NCBI GenBank assembly: GCA_029239975.1
Contig: JARBTX010000016.1
Coordinates: 1 to 59,095, forward strand
DNA: 59,095 bases
Direction of reading: 5' to 3'
Source: Anaerocolumna sp.
GTDB taxonomy: Bacteria > Bacillota > Clostridia > Lachnospirales > Lachnospiraceae
The notes below the pieces were generated by a model, which saw only the letters and a list, made by a program, of their open reading frames with translations, ran no database searches and had not been told where the DNA came from. Shown here one piece after another: positions 1-8,970 of this stretch. A program made the position numbers and the translations under genes. How positions within the stretch are numbered: position 1 is the stretch's first letter; every line of letters begins with the position of its first letter.

Positions 1-304
1 CAATACAGTGTATAAAATCAAGGTACTAGTTAAGTGAAAGTGTCCAAAAATTAGGTGCCTTTCTTTTTTTAAATGTCCTTGACAAGGGGTACAGTTCATA
101 TTTTTATTTTTTTAATATATTTATTTTTATATGTTTTAAATATATTAATAATATTATATTTTATATTTTCTTCCAAATGTTTTTATATTCATCAATCTCC
201 TTATAAAAGTTTATAACTTAAACTTAACAAATTGATGTATATATTTCCAATTAGAATTTGTTATTTATTCCTTCTATAACTAAGCTTAGTGATTTTATAG
301 ATAA
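1..304. other. AT-rich region downstream of the nif operon, no gene recognised
   Basis: This stretch follows the last nif gene. It is very AT-rich, with long T and A runs at 60-180. I see a short perfect palindrome ACTAAGCTTAGT at 279-290 but no convincing stem plus T-run terminator for the operon. A Shine-Dalgarno-like AAGGAGATTG precedes an ATG at 192 on the minus strand, but that frame stops after 12 codons, so it may be an eroded gene. I found no transposase and no tRNA. Confidence 0.5.
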
Positions 305-1111
305 CTACATTGCACCTTTTAATTCCTGATAACTTAATGCTTCAACATTTCTTATCTGGCTTTTACTCATAGCAAAATCAAATATGGATTCACTTGCATG
401 GACAAAATCATAAAAGTTACAATTCCCAGTACGTTCGCCAATTCCAAATAAAGTGCAATCTATGTATTCTGCTCCTGCTTTGGCTCCGATGATTGAATTT
501 GCAACTGCCATTCCTAAATCATTGTGCACATGAATTTCAATTTTTATATCTGAATGGGATTTAATTGTCTCTATGATTTCTTTGGTCCGATTAGGAGTCA
601 GTACACCAACCGTATCTGCGATTCGTATGGTATTAACCCCAGAGTTTTTTAGTTCCTTAATTAGGCTGAGAAGAAATCCAATATCAGATCTAGATGCATC
701 TTCAAAGCCAACAGTTACATCAATATCGCTCATTTTTGCTATATCAACACACTCTAAAATTCTTTTTAGCACCCAAACCTTATTTTTCTTTAACTTATTG
801 TAAATTTGGATATAGGATACTGGCATACCAATGTGAATGATATCTGGTTTACATGAAATAGAATGTTTCACATCCATTACATTCATCCTACTCCATACGG
901 ATATTTTAGAATGAATTCTATTATCAAGTATCTGACAGATTCCTTCCATCTCCATTTTACTTAAACAAGGAACACCTGCTTCTATCTCATATACGCCGAT
1001 GGAATCTAGTAATTTTGCTATTTTTAATTTGTCTTCTGGTTTTAACGCTATCCCTGGACTTTGTTCCCCATCCCTTAAAGTAGTATCAACAATATATTTA
1101 TACTCCTTCAA
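305..1111 (-). CDS. nifV-alpha: Homocitrate synthase, NifV alpha subunit (catalytic TIM-barrel half)
   Basis: Makes homocitrate from acetyl-CoA and 2-oxoglutarate, the organic ligand of the FeMo cofactor, together with the omega chain encoded just upstream. The 268-residue protein is the catalytic TIM-barrel part of the HMGL-like family only. It has the metal/substrate motif DTTLRDGEQSPG near the start, the metal-binding HVHNDLG near residue 200, and GIGERTGN after it. In Clostridium pasteurianum nifV is also split, with alpha (269 aa) matching the N-terminal part of ordinary NifV. No ATG exists near the start. TTG at 1111 lies 7 bases after GAGGTG and is preferred over TTG at 1117, which lies too close. 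The start overlaps the end of nifV omega, implying coupled translation. Confidence 0.93.
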   Translation of the reverse strand: MKEYKYIVDTTLRDGEQSPGIALKPEDKLKIAKLLDSIGVYEIEAGVPCLSKMEMEGICQILDNRIHSKISVWSRMNVMDVKHSISCKPDIIHIGMPVSYIQIYNKLKKNKVWVLKRILECVDIAKMSDIDVTVGFEDASRSDIGFLLSLIKELKNSGVNTIRIADTVGVLTPNRTKEIIETIKSHSDIKIEIHVHNDLGMAVANSIIGAKAGAEYIDCTLFGIGERTGNCNFYDFVHASESIFDFAMSKSQIRNVEALSYQELKGAM

Positions 1112-2069
1112 TCTCAATCACCTCTGTTACCAGCCCTATAAATTCATCATCCCTAAGACTCTTTCTATTTTCAGTACATATACGTTTTACTTCATTTAAA
1201 ATCTTTTCTATTATTTCATCATTAGGAATAGGAAAATCCATTTCTTCTAGTTTTAATTTTATTGATTTTGTTCCAGAATGTTTTCCGATTACGATTTCTG
1301 ATTTGCAACCAACTAAACTTGGTTCAAACGCTTCATAAGTTGCTGGATTTTTCTTTAAGCCATCTGCATGGATTCCTGCTTCTACTTTAAATATGTTTTT
1401 ACCGATAATTGGTTTTTTATTCCCAATTGTAGTACCTGTTATCTTTTCATATATCTTCGTTATTTCTGGCAGTTTTGATAAATCCCGATTTATTTTATGT
1501 CTTACCTGTAACCTTAATGCCATTATTACTTCTTCTGTAGCAGCATTATTTTTAACCCCAGCGAAACTAGTTGTTACATCATCACCGAAGTTTAGTAGCC
1601 ATTGTACCGCCAAAGCACTTGCACAACCGTAGGAATTTTCTGGGCAGAAATTGATTTTACTATTTGCTAGGTTCTTATTCATCTCACTCATTGTCTTATC
1701 AAAAGTTCCGCATAATAAGTCATCTAAGCCAATAATGCGATATTCCCTACCACGTGTTTGTGCTCTGAGCTTTACAATTTCTCTGGTATCATTCAATTGG
1801 ATTTCATGAATAATGCCATCTACATTATCATCCTGGCGACAAGTATATCGATAGAACCCTGGATATAACAACATTTCATCAGGAAAATGAATGTTTAATA
1901 TATATCTACCCATTTTAGGTAAATACTCCATTTTTTCATAAACTGGTATAGACATTTCAATCATGTCAACACCTATACTTATTAGTAACTCACAAAAAGT
2001 ATGTAAATCCCCTTTTGATGGCAGACAGCCATCAAAAGATGTCAAAGTATTATCGACTATTTTAATCAA
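1098..2069 (-). CDS. nifV-omega: Homocitrate synthase, NifV omega subunit (C-terminal regulatory/communication half)
   Basis: Second chain of the split homocitrate synthase. The C-terminal ~190 residues match the C-terminal part of NifV/LeuA-type enzymes (EAGIHADG and GKHSG motifs). The N-terminal part looks like a decayed TIM barrel: it opens with VDNTLTSFDG where a functional enzyme has VDTTLRDGEQ, so key catalytic residues are gone and activity must come from the alpha chain. The C. pasteurianum omega gene has the same position after nifN-B and the same division of labour. Start is TTG, 8 bases after GGGGAG; no ATG competes. Length 323 aa. Confidence 0.92.
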   Translation of the reverse strand: MIKIVDNTLTSFDGCLPSKGDLHTFCELLISIGVDMIEMSIPVYEKMEYLPKMGRYILNIHFPDEMLLYPGFYRYTCRQDDNVDGIIHEIQLNDTREIVKLRAQTRGREYRIIGLDDLLCGTFDKTMSEMNKNLANSKINFCPENSYGCASALAVQWLLNFGDDVTTSFAGVKNNAATEEVIMALRLQVRHKINRDLSKLPEITKIYEKITGTTIGNKKPIIGKNIFKVEAGIHADGLKKNPATYEAFEPSLVGCKSEIVIGKHSGTKSIKLKLEEMDFPIPNDEIIEKILNEVKRICTENRKSLRDDEFIGLVTEVIEIEGV

Positions 2070-2134
2070 TCTGCCATCTCCCCTTGGTTTAAATGTTATG
2101 ACTTAATTTTTCTCTATTTTCTATACTAGATCTT

Positions 2135-2413
2135 TTATGAATTATATTCATCTAGTATGGTTTCTACATCATCTTCTGTAAGATTGTAATACCACTTACC
2201 TTCTGGGTATACTACTGCAATTGGTCCTTTCTCGCAGATACCAAAACATCCCGTATTAGTAACCATAATATCTCCATTTAAATCTCTATCATTGATTTCT
2301 TCTATGAATTTTTGCACAATATCCACTGAGTTTTTAGAATAGCAAAAGCCTTTTTGCTGTCCGTTAATTCTACAACTAGTACAGACAAATATATGATGCT
2401 TTAGATTTATCAT
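2135..2413 (-). CDS. [2Fe-2S] ferredoxin, thioredoxin-like (nif-associated)
   Basis: Small electron carrier of the thioredoxin-like [2Fe-2S] ferredoxin family, the type found in the C. pasteurianum nif region and reported to interact with the MoFe protein. Four candidate cluster cysteines are visible: a pair in FVCTSCR near the N-terminus, and GCFGICEKGP in the second half. Length 92 aa. The ATG at 2413 is chosen because AAAGGAGGT lies 5 bases upstream; a longer GTG reading (2431) would place the Shine-Dalgarno inside the gene. It lies between nifN-B and nifV omega and is probably cotranscribed. Its role is inferred from family and context. Confidence 0.9.
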   Translation of the reverse strand: MINLKHHIFVCTSCRINGQQKGFCYSKNSVDIVQKFIEEINDRDLNGDIMVTNTGCFGICEKGPIAVVYPEGKWYYNLTEDDVETILDEYNS

Positions 2414-2522
2414 ATGAAACCTCCTTTCCACCGAAACACTGTAATCTCCACTAATCGTATACTATTTTAATGAATGTGAATCAATTTAAGCATGGAATAT
2501 CCTAATTTATTTACCTCAATTA

Positions 2523-5500
2523 TTAATTGTTTCTTTCTATATTAGATTTAAATTCGCTAGCAATTTTTTTAACAGAATCTTCAATTCGGTCATAAGTTGT
2601 AAATACTCTGATACCCTGATTTTGCAGTTTAACCTTCGGTGCATCCCCTATTCTCATGGCAACCACAGCATTACAATCTTCAATTGTTTTAATAATTGCC
2701 GATATCCTGTCTTCGTTATTATCACATTCTTCATTTCCATTGCAATACTTATCTACTGACCTTCTTTCCTTAAATACTGCATTGCCTGCAAAATATTCAT
2801 AAACATAAAACTCAGACACCTGGCCAAAATGCTGATCAACAACCATACCACTTATTGTGGCTACTGCAATATGCAACTTATCTATATTATTTTCATTCCC
2901 TTTTTCTTGATTTTCCTTACTATCTTTCTCTTTATGTTGCTCTACATCTATCTCACTATGTATCTCTGTTTCTTTATGACAAGCATTAAATTCTATGGAA
3001 ATATCATTTCCTAAGGTACCGATTGCATCAGCACGACATTGTTTACAATGATACATTTGTTTCATGGTTTCTCCACATTCTTTTCGCATTACCATAATTT
3101 CTAAATTACTCACTAACGGTAAATCTTCAAAAACACTTCCTTTCACCGGTATCATCTGCATGATATTTGTAATTGTTCCACCAAGTTCTTTTACCTTTTT
3201 CACTACAGTTGGAATATGATAATCATTAATTCCTTTTAACATTACGATATTTACTTTGCAGATAATACCCTTTTCCGTTAACATTCGTATTCCCGCCAGC
3301 TGATTGGTCATTAAAATGGTAGCTGCTGTTTCGCCATAATATCTAGTCCCCATGTAATCAACAAAAGAGTATATCTTAGCACCAATTACAGGATCAATTG
3401 CATTCATGGTAACCGTAATATGACTCACTCCAAGTTCGATTAAATCATTTGCATACTGCGGAAGCATTAACCCATTGGTGGATAAACAAAATGTTACTTC
3501 CTTATCCTGTTCACGTATTAACCTTAGCGTTTCTTTGGTTTCTTCAAAATTTGCTAAAGCATCTCCAGGTCCTGCAATACCTACTACAGACAGATTAGAA
3601 ACCTTTTTCTTTACTTCCAAGTATTTTAAATAAGCTTCTTCTGGTTTTAATACTGTTGTTGTAACGCCTGGTCTGCTTTCATTTGGACAATCATATTTTC
3701 GTAAGCAGTAATTACAGCTTATATTACATTTTGGTGCGATAGGAAGATGCATTCTGGCGTAATCATGTGCTCCACAATTATAACAAGGATGTGTCTTTGT
3801 CTTTTCATCCATGGTTTTTCTTACAATATTCTTCTCTTCACTGGTATTTTCTTCAACGAACATTTCATTTATAGTCTTTTTATTCATGATCTCTTCATCT
3901 ATAGTCTTTTCATTCTTAACCTTTTCATCTATAGTCTTTTCATTCTTGATTTTTTCATCAATAGTCATTTCATTCTTTATTTTTTCATCAATAGTCATTT
4001 CATTCTTGAACTTTTGAATTAAGTTCTTTTCAGAAAAAGTTTCTTCATTGATAAATTCTTCAGTAATGGAATTAGGTATATCAGAATGTTCATCTAATAT
4101 ACCGCTTTGTTCTTTCCTATTACTATTACAATTCTCTAAAGTGTTAATATCATTACTACGTAGATTTGTATTATGGTTTGATGGTTGAATTATTTGATTA
4201 TTTTCTTGTTCCTTATTATCATCTTTTATTAAAGTGCCTTTGATATTTTTTACTTGAATTTCTTCTTTCGTATCTCCAAAATACTTCTTATATAAACTAT
4301 CTCGAAACCCTGTTTCAATTCTAGAAAGTATTCCATTGGAAATCTCATCAAGGAATGTTAACGAACCTGAATACCCTAATGTACTGAGTCTTTGACCACC
4401 AACTCTGTCATGAATCGGAAAGCTTCTTCTAACAAGTGGCACTCCTAACTTTTCTGATATTCTTCTCCCATCTGAATTACCAATTAATACATTCACCTGC
4501 ATTTTTCTTATGTTTTCTTCTATGGTTTGAAAGTCAACTTCATCAAAGATTTTATAACTATCATAGAAATAATTATCTGCCAATTCTTTTATTTCAACTT
4601 CAACCAATTCTTTAAATTTGGATGATTTCGTACCAGTAGCAACAATCAAAGGCATAATGCCGTTTTCTACGCACATACGCACAGTGGAATAAACAAAATC
4701 TGGTTCGCCATAAATTGCTGCTTTTACTTGCCCATTCACTTTATGTGAATCTATCATGGCATCCTTAAATCTGCCATGCTCTTTACTTAATTTCTCTGGA
4801 ATACTTTGCTTTGTTATTTCGGCTAAAACCTTTATAAGCTGATCATTATCTCTTATGCTAATTGGTAGATTGCATTTATGAAAAGGTACTCCATAGTTTG
4901 AATATAGATATTCCGCTATTGAATATTTAGAATCTGTAAAACTGCTCAATTCTATGGTCATTTTTGAACCAGCCATTTTACTGATATCTTTTATATTAGT
5001 ACCATGCATTGGTAACCGATTGTATTCAGACTGATAAATATCATCTAAATTCTCTGAAATATCTGGTAATAATATATACTGTATGGAAAACATCCCTAAT
5101 AACTCTTTTAGATATCTGGTATCAGCAGGTGATATAGAACTTGTAATGATATTAATAGCATCATGTTTTGTTTCTACCATTTCTATATTTTGTACAATAC
5201 TATATAGTGCCTTCATATGACCTTCAAATTGAGTTCCAGCATATCCAGCTGTGGAAACAGGAATAATTTTTATGGATCTATATTCAGGATTTTCCTTATA
5301 AAAGTTGTCTATGATTCTATTGATATCTTCTCCAATGGTTTCAGCAAGACATGTGGTTGCAACACCAATCACTTCTGGTTCATATACTTGAATTAGATTC
5401 TTGAGTCCTTTTTTTAGATTCACTTCCCCACCGTATACAGTACCCTCTTCGGTTAAAGAGGAAGAAGCAATATCAATTGGTTCATTATAATGGGTAGCCA

Positions 5501-5645
5501 TATGTCTTCTAATATAAGTACTACAACCTTGGGACCCGTGTAATATTGTCATAGATTTTTTAATTCCATAGAAAGCAGTAACTGCGCCTAGTGGCATACA
5601 CATATTACATGGATTCACTGTTAAATTCACTAAATTTCCTCTCAT
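2523..5645 (-). CDS. nifN-B: NifN-NifB fusion protein with repeat linker and NifX-like C-terminus
   Basis: FeMo-cofactor assembly protein of 1040 aa. Residues ~1-455 are NifN, the scaffold partner of NifE (NPCNMCMPLG near the start, GSQGC, TTCLAETIGED). Residues ~457-625 are a charged, Asn/Glu-rich linker containing five copies of a 10-residue repeat (~547-596). Residues ~625-890 are the radical SAM enzyme NifB, with CNISCNYC giving the SAM-cluster cysteines C640, C644 and C647, then a NifX/NafY-like domain to the end (HFGQVSEFYVYE). NifB makes the 8Fe-9S-C precursor passed to NifEN, so the fusion may channel it. A nifN-B fusion is known from C. pasteurianum; this linker is long. Start is the ATG in an ATGA overlap with the nifE stop, behind GGAGGT; an upstream in-frame ATG (5669) is less likely. 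Confidence 0.95.
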   Translation of the reverse strand: MRGNLVNLTVNPCNMCMPLGAVTAFYGIKKSMTILHGSQGCSTYIRRHMATHYNEPIDIASSSLTEEGTVYGGEVNLKKGLKNLIQVYEPEVIGVATTCLAETIGEDINRIIDNFYKENPEYRSIKIIPVSTAGYAGTQFEGHMKALYSIVQNIEMVETKHDAINIITSSISPADTRYLKELLGMFSIQYILLPDISENLDDIYQSEYNRLPMHGTNIKDISKMAGSKMTIELSSFTDSKYSIAEYLYSNYGVPFHKCNLPISIRDNDQLIKVLAEITKQSIPEKLSKEHGRFKDAMIDSHKVNGQVKAAIYGEPDFVYSTVRMCVENGIMPLIVATGTKSSKFKELVEVEIKELADNYFYDSYKIFDEVDFQTIEENIRKMQVNVLIGNSDGRRISEKLGVPLVRRSFPIHDRVGGQRLSTLGYSGSLTFLDEISNGILSRIETGFRDSLYKKYFGDTKEEIQVKNIKGTLIKDDNKEQENNQIIQPSNHNTNLRSNDINTLENCNSNRKEQSGILDEHSDIPNSITEEFINEETFSEKNLIQKFKNEMTIDEKIKNEMTIDEKIKNEKTIDEKVKNEKTIDEEIMNKKTINEMFVEENTSEEKNIVRKTMDEKTKTHPCYNCGAHDYARMHLPIAPKCNISCNYCLRKYDCPNESRPGVTTTVLKPEEAYLKYLEVKKKVSNLSVVGIAGPGDALANFEETKETLRLIREQDKEVTFCLSTNGLMLPQYANDLIELGVSHITVTMNAIDPVIGAKIYSFVDYMGTRYYGETAATILMTNQLAGIRMLTEKGIICKVNIVMLKGINDYHIPTVVKKVKELGGTITNIMQMIPVKGSVFEDLPLVSNLEIMVMRKECGETMKQMYHCKQCRADAIGTLGNDISIEFNACHKETEIHSEIDVEQHKEKDSKENQEKGNENNIDKLHIAVATISGMVVDQHFGQVSEFYVYEYFAGNAVFKERRSVDKYCNGNEECDNNEDRISAIIKTIEDCNAVVAMRIGDAPKVKLQNQGIRVFTTYDRIEDSVKKIASEFKSNIERNN
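3858..4007 (-). repeat. Five 30-bp tandem repeats in the nifN-B linker
   Basis: Five head-to-tail 30-bp units, each encoding a 10-residue block like KNEMTIDEKI (variants KNEKTIDEKV, KNEKTIDEEI, MNKKTINEMF). The two units nearest NifN are almost identical in DNA, suggesting recent slippage. The block sits in the charged linker between the NifN and NifB parts and probably forms an extended or helical spacer. Confidence 0.9.
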
Positions 5646-6982
5646 AGGTCTACCTCCATATACTTCCACACAGGATTATTTATACTCCTATTAATTTCTT
5701 CTACAAAATTAACGACTCCATCAAAACCACATAATGGATGCTTTCTTTCATGATTATGGTCACAAAATGCAATTCCAAGCTTATAGGCTAATGGTCTTTC
5801 TTTTACCCCACCAACTAAAATATCTGCATTTCTTTCTTTCATGAACTTTTCTAATTCAGCTGGATTGGTGTCATCTAATATGACTGTATCTTTATTCACA
5901 ATACTTTCTATCATCTCATAATCATCTTTTTTTCCTGTTTGTGTACCCACAACTACAGTTTCAATATCAAGGGATTTAAATTGCTTAATAAGGGAAATAG
6001 CTTTGAATCCACCTCCTACGTAGATTGCAGCTTTTTTTCCTTTCAGATTTCTTTTATATTTTTCTAGAAAGTCTTGTAATTTTTCAGATTCTTTTTTTGT
6101 AAAAGCAATTGCCTTTTCTCTAGCTTCCCTGTCTTTTAATGCTTCTGCGATTCGAATCAAGGAATTCGTGGTATCTTCGATTCCATAAAAACTTATCTTA
6201 ATATAAGGAATACCCATTTCCTCTTCCATTCGATTCGCAAGATAAGTACTTGAACCAGCACATTGCACAATATTAAGCGTTGCAGAAGGTGCTTGAATTA
6301 AATTCTCATAACTGGAATCACCTGTTATGGTTGATATGACTGGAATTCCGATTTTCTTCATATACTCCTTAACAATCCACAACTCCCCTGCTAAGTTAAA
6401 ATCACCTAATATATTAATACCGTATCTTTTTTCTGGCTTATGCACAGAGATTAAATTCATAATCGCATCACATGCTAAGCGGTATCCAACGGATTTATTC
6501 CCAGAAAACCCGGGTGCTTTAACTGGTATAACACGCATATTATACTTTTCTGACATAACCTTACATAAGGCATCCACGTCATCACCAATGACTCCTACAA
6601 TACATGTAGCATAGACAAATATAAGTTTTGGGTGATACTTTTCTGCGATTTCTTCAATTGCAGCCAATAATCTTTTTTCACCACCAAATATAACATCCGC
6701 TTCCTTTAAATCTGTAGAAAAACTATTACGATACAAATCATCTCCACTTGTTAAACTCCCCCTAATATCCCAGGTATAACTAGCACACCCAATTGGCCCA
6801 TGAACAATATGAAATGCATCTGTGATGGGATTTAGTACAACTCTTGCTCCACAATAAACACAAGCTCTTTGACTTATAGAACCAGATATACTATTGGAAT
6901 CGCACCTTAATCCATTCCCTGCACAGCCGCCTTTCTGTAATATAAATTCCTTTCTTTCATCTAATACGCTTGCATGTTCCAT
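5642..6982 (-). CDS. nifE: Nitrogenase FeMo-cofactor scaffold protein NifE
   Basis: Forms the NifEN scaffold on which the NifB product is matured to FeMo cofactor before transfer to NifDK. The N-terminal cysteine pattern is typical of NifE: CAGNGLRC, RACVYCGARV, then HGPIGCASYTW and YATCIVGVIGDD. The C-terminal CGFDGVVNF block aligns with the NifD/NifE family. Length 446 aa. Start ATG at 6982 is chosen for AAAGGAAGG 6-7 bases upstream; 14 extra upstream codons would run into the 260-bp palindrome described separately. It ends with a 4-base ATGA overlap with nifN-B. It is separated from nifK by ~620 bp of palindromic elements, unusual inside a nif operon. Confidence 0.95.
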   Translation of the reverse strand: MEHASVLDERKEFILQKGGCAGNGLRCDSNSISGSISQRACVYCGARVVLNPITDAFHIVHGPIGCASYTWDIRGSLTSGDDLYRNSFSTDLKEADVIFGGEKRLLAAIEEIAEKYHPKLIFVYATCIVGVIGDDVDALCKVMSEKYNMRVIPVKAPGFSGNKSVGYRLACDAIMNLISVHKPEKRYGINILGDFNLAGELWIVKEYMKKIGIPVISTITGDSSYENLIQAPSATLNIVQCAGSSTYLANRMEEEMGIPYIKISFYGIEDTTNSLIRIAEALKDREAREKAIAFTKKESEKLQDFLEKYKRNLKGKKAAIYVGGGFKAISLIKQFKSLDIETVVVGTQTGKKDDYEMIESIVNKDTVILDDTNPAELEKFMKERNADILVGGVKERPLAYKLGIAFCDHNHERKHPLCGFDGVVNFVEEINRSINNPVWKYMEVDL

Positions 6983-7017
6983 AAGATACCTTCCTTTCCC
7001 ATTAACTAAAGCTACCA

Positions 7018-7277
7018 GTGTCAAAAGCCCATATTAAAATTAATATACGTCAATTTGCACAATGCTAGTTTTACTATGCATGATGTACACAAGAAGTTAG
7101 TTCGCAACACGCTCTCGCTTGATGAAGTTCGTAATGGTACATAAGACCCTATAATACAGGGTCTAAGTACCAACGACTTCATAACAGTTGCTCACTAATT
7201 TCTTGTCTACATCACGCCCTTTTAAATATGTGATTGTGCAAATTGACTCACTAAACTTGCTGAAGGGCTTTTGACAC
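7018..7277. mobile_element. 260-bp MITE-like palindrome between nifK and nifE
   Basis: The ends are perfect 13-bp inverted repeats, GTGTCAAAAGCCC (7018-7030) and its complement (7265-7277). Inside, a perfect 15-bp inverted pair GTCAATTTGCACAAT (7049-7063) / 7233-7247 follows, then imperfect complementary arms containing ATGTACACAAGAA and TTCTTGTCTACAT, and a central hairpin around AAGACCC/GGGTCT. The whole unit can fold into one long hairpin and has no ORF. This is MITE architecture; an mRNA processing or attenuation element is an alternative. It belongs to a different family from the two neighbouring copies. Confidence 0.75.
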
Positions 7278-7292
7278 CAGAATCTAATTAGA

Positions 7293-7436
7293 CAATTGTG
7301 AAACTTCAAAAACTTTATTATTTAGCATGCCATTAATACAATTTTATAGCTGAATCTTGCCAGCCTAGGGCAACTGAAGCTAGAAAATTCATATTAATGG
7401 TTTGCTAATTCGATAAACTAATGTGTTTCGCTACTT
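7293..7436. repeat. Palindromic MITE-like element, copy A (nifK-nifE spacer)
   Basis: About 144 bp. The left end CAATTGTGAAACT begins an arm containing TTTAGCATGCCATTAATA, then the family core TAGCTGAATCTTGCCA, a short loop, GGCAACTGAAGCTA, and a return arm. The right end GTGTTTCGCTACT is degenerate. It shares the core with copies at 7456, 21204 and, more weakly, 15038 and 46634. Confidence 0.8.
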
Positions 7437-7455
7437 TTTACAGCCATCAATTAGG

Positions 7456-7599
7456 CAATTGCGAAACTCAAAGACTTCCTTATTTAGCATGCCATTGATA
7501 CGTGTTTTCTAGCTGAATCTTGCCAGCCTTTGGCAACTGAAGCTAGAAAATTCGTATTAATGGTATGCTAAATTCGTAAAACAACCAGTTTCGCAATTG
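7456..7599. repeat. Palindromic MITE-like element, copy B (best preserved)
   Basis: 144 bp with perfect terminal inverted repeats CAATTGCGAAACT / AGTTTCGCAATTG (extending outward to TAGG/ACTA). The arms TTTAGCATGCCATTGATACG and CGTATTAATGGTATGCTAAA pair almost fully; the inner TTTTCTAGCT...AGCTAGAAAA and TTGCCA...TGGCAA close the hairpin. The element ends 6 bp from the nifK stop codon. No coding capacity, so any mobility would need a transposase elsewhere. Confidence 0.85.
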
Positions 7600-7605
7600 A
7601 CTATA

Positions 7606-8970
7606 TCACATGACCATTTCGAAATCTTCCTCTAAACTATCTCTGTCCAAACGATCCATAAGTGCATTGGTAATTAATTCTGCTAATCGCATTCCGCCTT
7701 TATATCCAACTAACGGTAAATAGGAATGGATATAACGATCAATAATAGGGAAGCCTGCACGTACAAATGGAATGTCTTCTGCTCTAGCAATATGCTTACC
7801 ATGAGTACCTCCAATTAGTAAATCTACTCCTTCTTCTTTAATCCATTGATGCAATTCATATAAATCACCAGATGCTTTTGCAATACAACCTTCCATTCCA
7901 AATTTTCCAAATAATTCTTCTGCTGCATCTGTAAAACTCTCTCCTGGAGTTCCTGTTACCACATATTTTGGTATCATACCCATTTCAAGTACAAACTCAG
8001 TAATTCCAAGAACCGTATCTGGATCTCCAAAAATAGCTACCTTTTTATTGTAAGTATAAGGATGAATATCGATTAAAATATCCACTAATTGACCACGTTC
8101 TTCATCTAATGAATAGGGTACTTCTACTTTTACAAAGCTTTGAAGAGCCATTATATATTCGTCTGTTCTAGCGATTCCTATTGGTAGTGGTAACATTTTG
8201 TAAGGTACACCACACTTTTTCTCTAAAGCTTCCGCAGGAGCTTCACTTGCAAATTTTCCAAATGCTAAGGTAAGAGATGAATCCCCTAACTCTATAATTT
8301 CTTCCACAGTTGTTCCACCACTTGGATACATGTTAAAGGTTCCAGTCATTGGGCTGTCAAACACGCCACTAGTATCTGGCAACATGGTGTATTTTGCACT
8401 CATGGTAGCAGCAATTCGTTTTAACTCTCTCATGTCTCCTGGATTAATGAAACCTGGCATTATCGCTACTTTGCCGTTTGTCTTACCACTTGACTCCGAT
8501 AGATACTTAATAAAACTTGCTACCATATTACTAAAACCAGTAATGTGAGAACCTTTGTAACTTGGAGTATTGGTGTGTACCATGTACTTTCCTTCGGGTA
8601 TATCAATACCTTGAATTAAAGCATTTAAATCATCACCGATGGTTTCTGAAAGACAGGTAGTATGAACTGCAATAATTTTAGGATTATAAATATCAAATAT
8701 ATTTTTAGCAGCTGTTTTTAGATTACTTCCCCCACCAAAAACAGAAGCGCCCTCAGTAAAGGAACTAGAGGACGCCATTGCCGGATCTTTAAAGTGTCTG
8801 GTTAAAAACATTCTGTGGAATGCACAACAGCCTTGGGAACCATGACTGTGTGGCATGCATTCATGAACACCGAGTGCTGCATACATTGCACCTACTGGTT
8901 GACATGTTTTTGCAGGATTAACTCTTAATGCACTTCTTTCATATTTTTCTTTTTTTGTATAATCTAACAT
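7606..8970 (-). CDS. nifK: Nitrogenase MoFe protein beta subunit
   Basis: Beta chain of the molybdenum-iron protein; with NifD it holds the P-cluster that passes electrons to FeMo cofactor. The three P-cluster cysteines are C23 (KTCQPVGA), C48 (GSQGCCAF) and C106 (TTCLSETIGDD). At 454 aa it lacks the ~50-residue N-terminal extension of proteobacterial NifK, as in clostridial enzymes. The ATG lies behind AGGAGG and overlaps the nifD stop by 7 bases, implying coupled synthesis of the two chains. Confidence 0.97.
   Translation of the reverse strand: MLDYTKKEKYERSALRVNPAKTCQPVGAMYAALGVHECMPHSHGSQGCCAFHRMFLTRHFKDPAMASSSSFTEGASVFGGGSNLKTAAKNIFDIYNPKIIAVHTTCLSETIGDDLNALIQGIDIPEGKYMVHTNTPSYKGSHITGFSNMVASFIKYLSESSGKTNGKVAIMPGFINPGDMRELKRIAATMSAKYTMLPDTSGVFDSPMTGTFNMYPSGGTTVEEIIELGDSSLTLAFGKFASEAPAEALEKKCGVPYKMLPLPIGIARTDEYIMALQSFVKVEVPYSLDEERGQLVDILIDIHPYTYNKKVAIFGDPDTVLGITEFVLEMGMIPKYVVTGTPGESFTDAAEELFGKFGMEGCIAKASGDLYELHQWIKEEGVDLLIGGTHGKHIARAEDIPFVRAGFPIIDRYIHSYLPLVGYKGGMRLAELITNALMDRLDRDSLEEDFEMVM

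Noticed and set aside
1..60. Insertion-sequence end near AAGTGTCCAAAAATTAGGTG
   Set aside because: The motif looks IS-like, but no matching inverted repeat, target duplication or transposase is visible in the window.
3747..4022. Plus-strand repetitive hydrophobic frames opposite the nifN-B linker
   Set aside because: Antisense shadow of the 10-residue linker repeat; no ribosome site and the nifN-B frame is clearly coding.
7018..7599. CRISPR array between nifK and nifE
   Set aside because: The repeats are long palindromes in two families with no regular short repeat-spacer spacing and no cas genes nearby.
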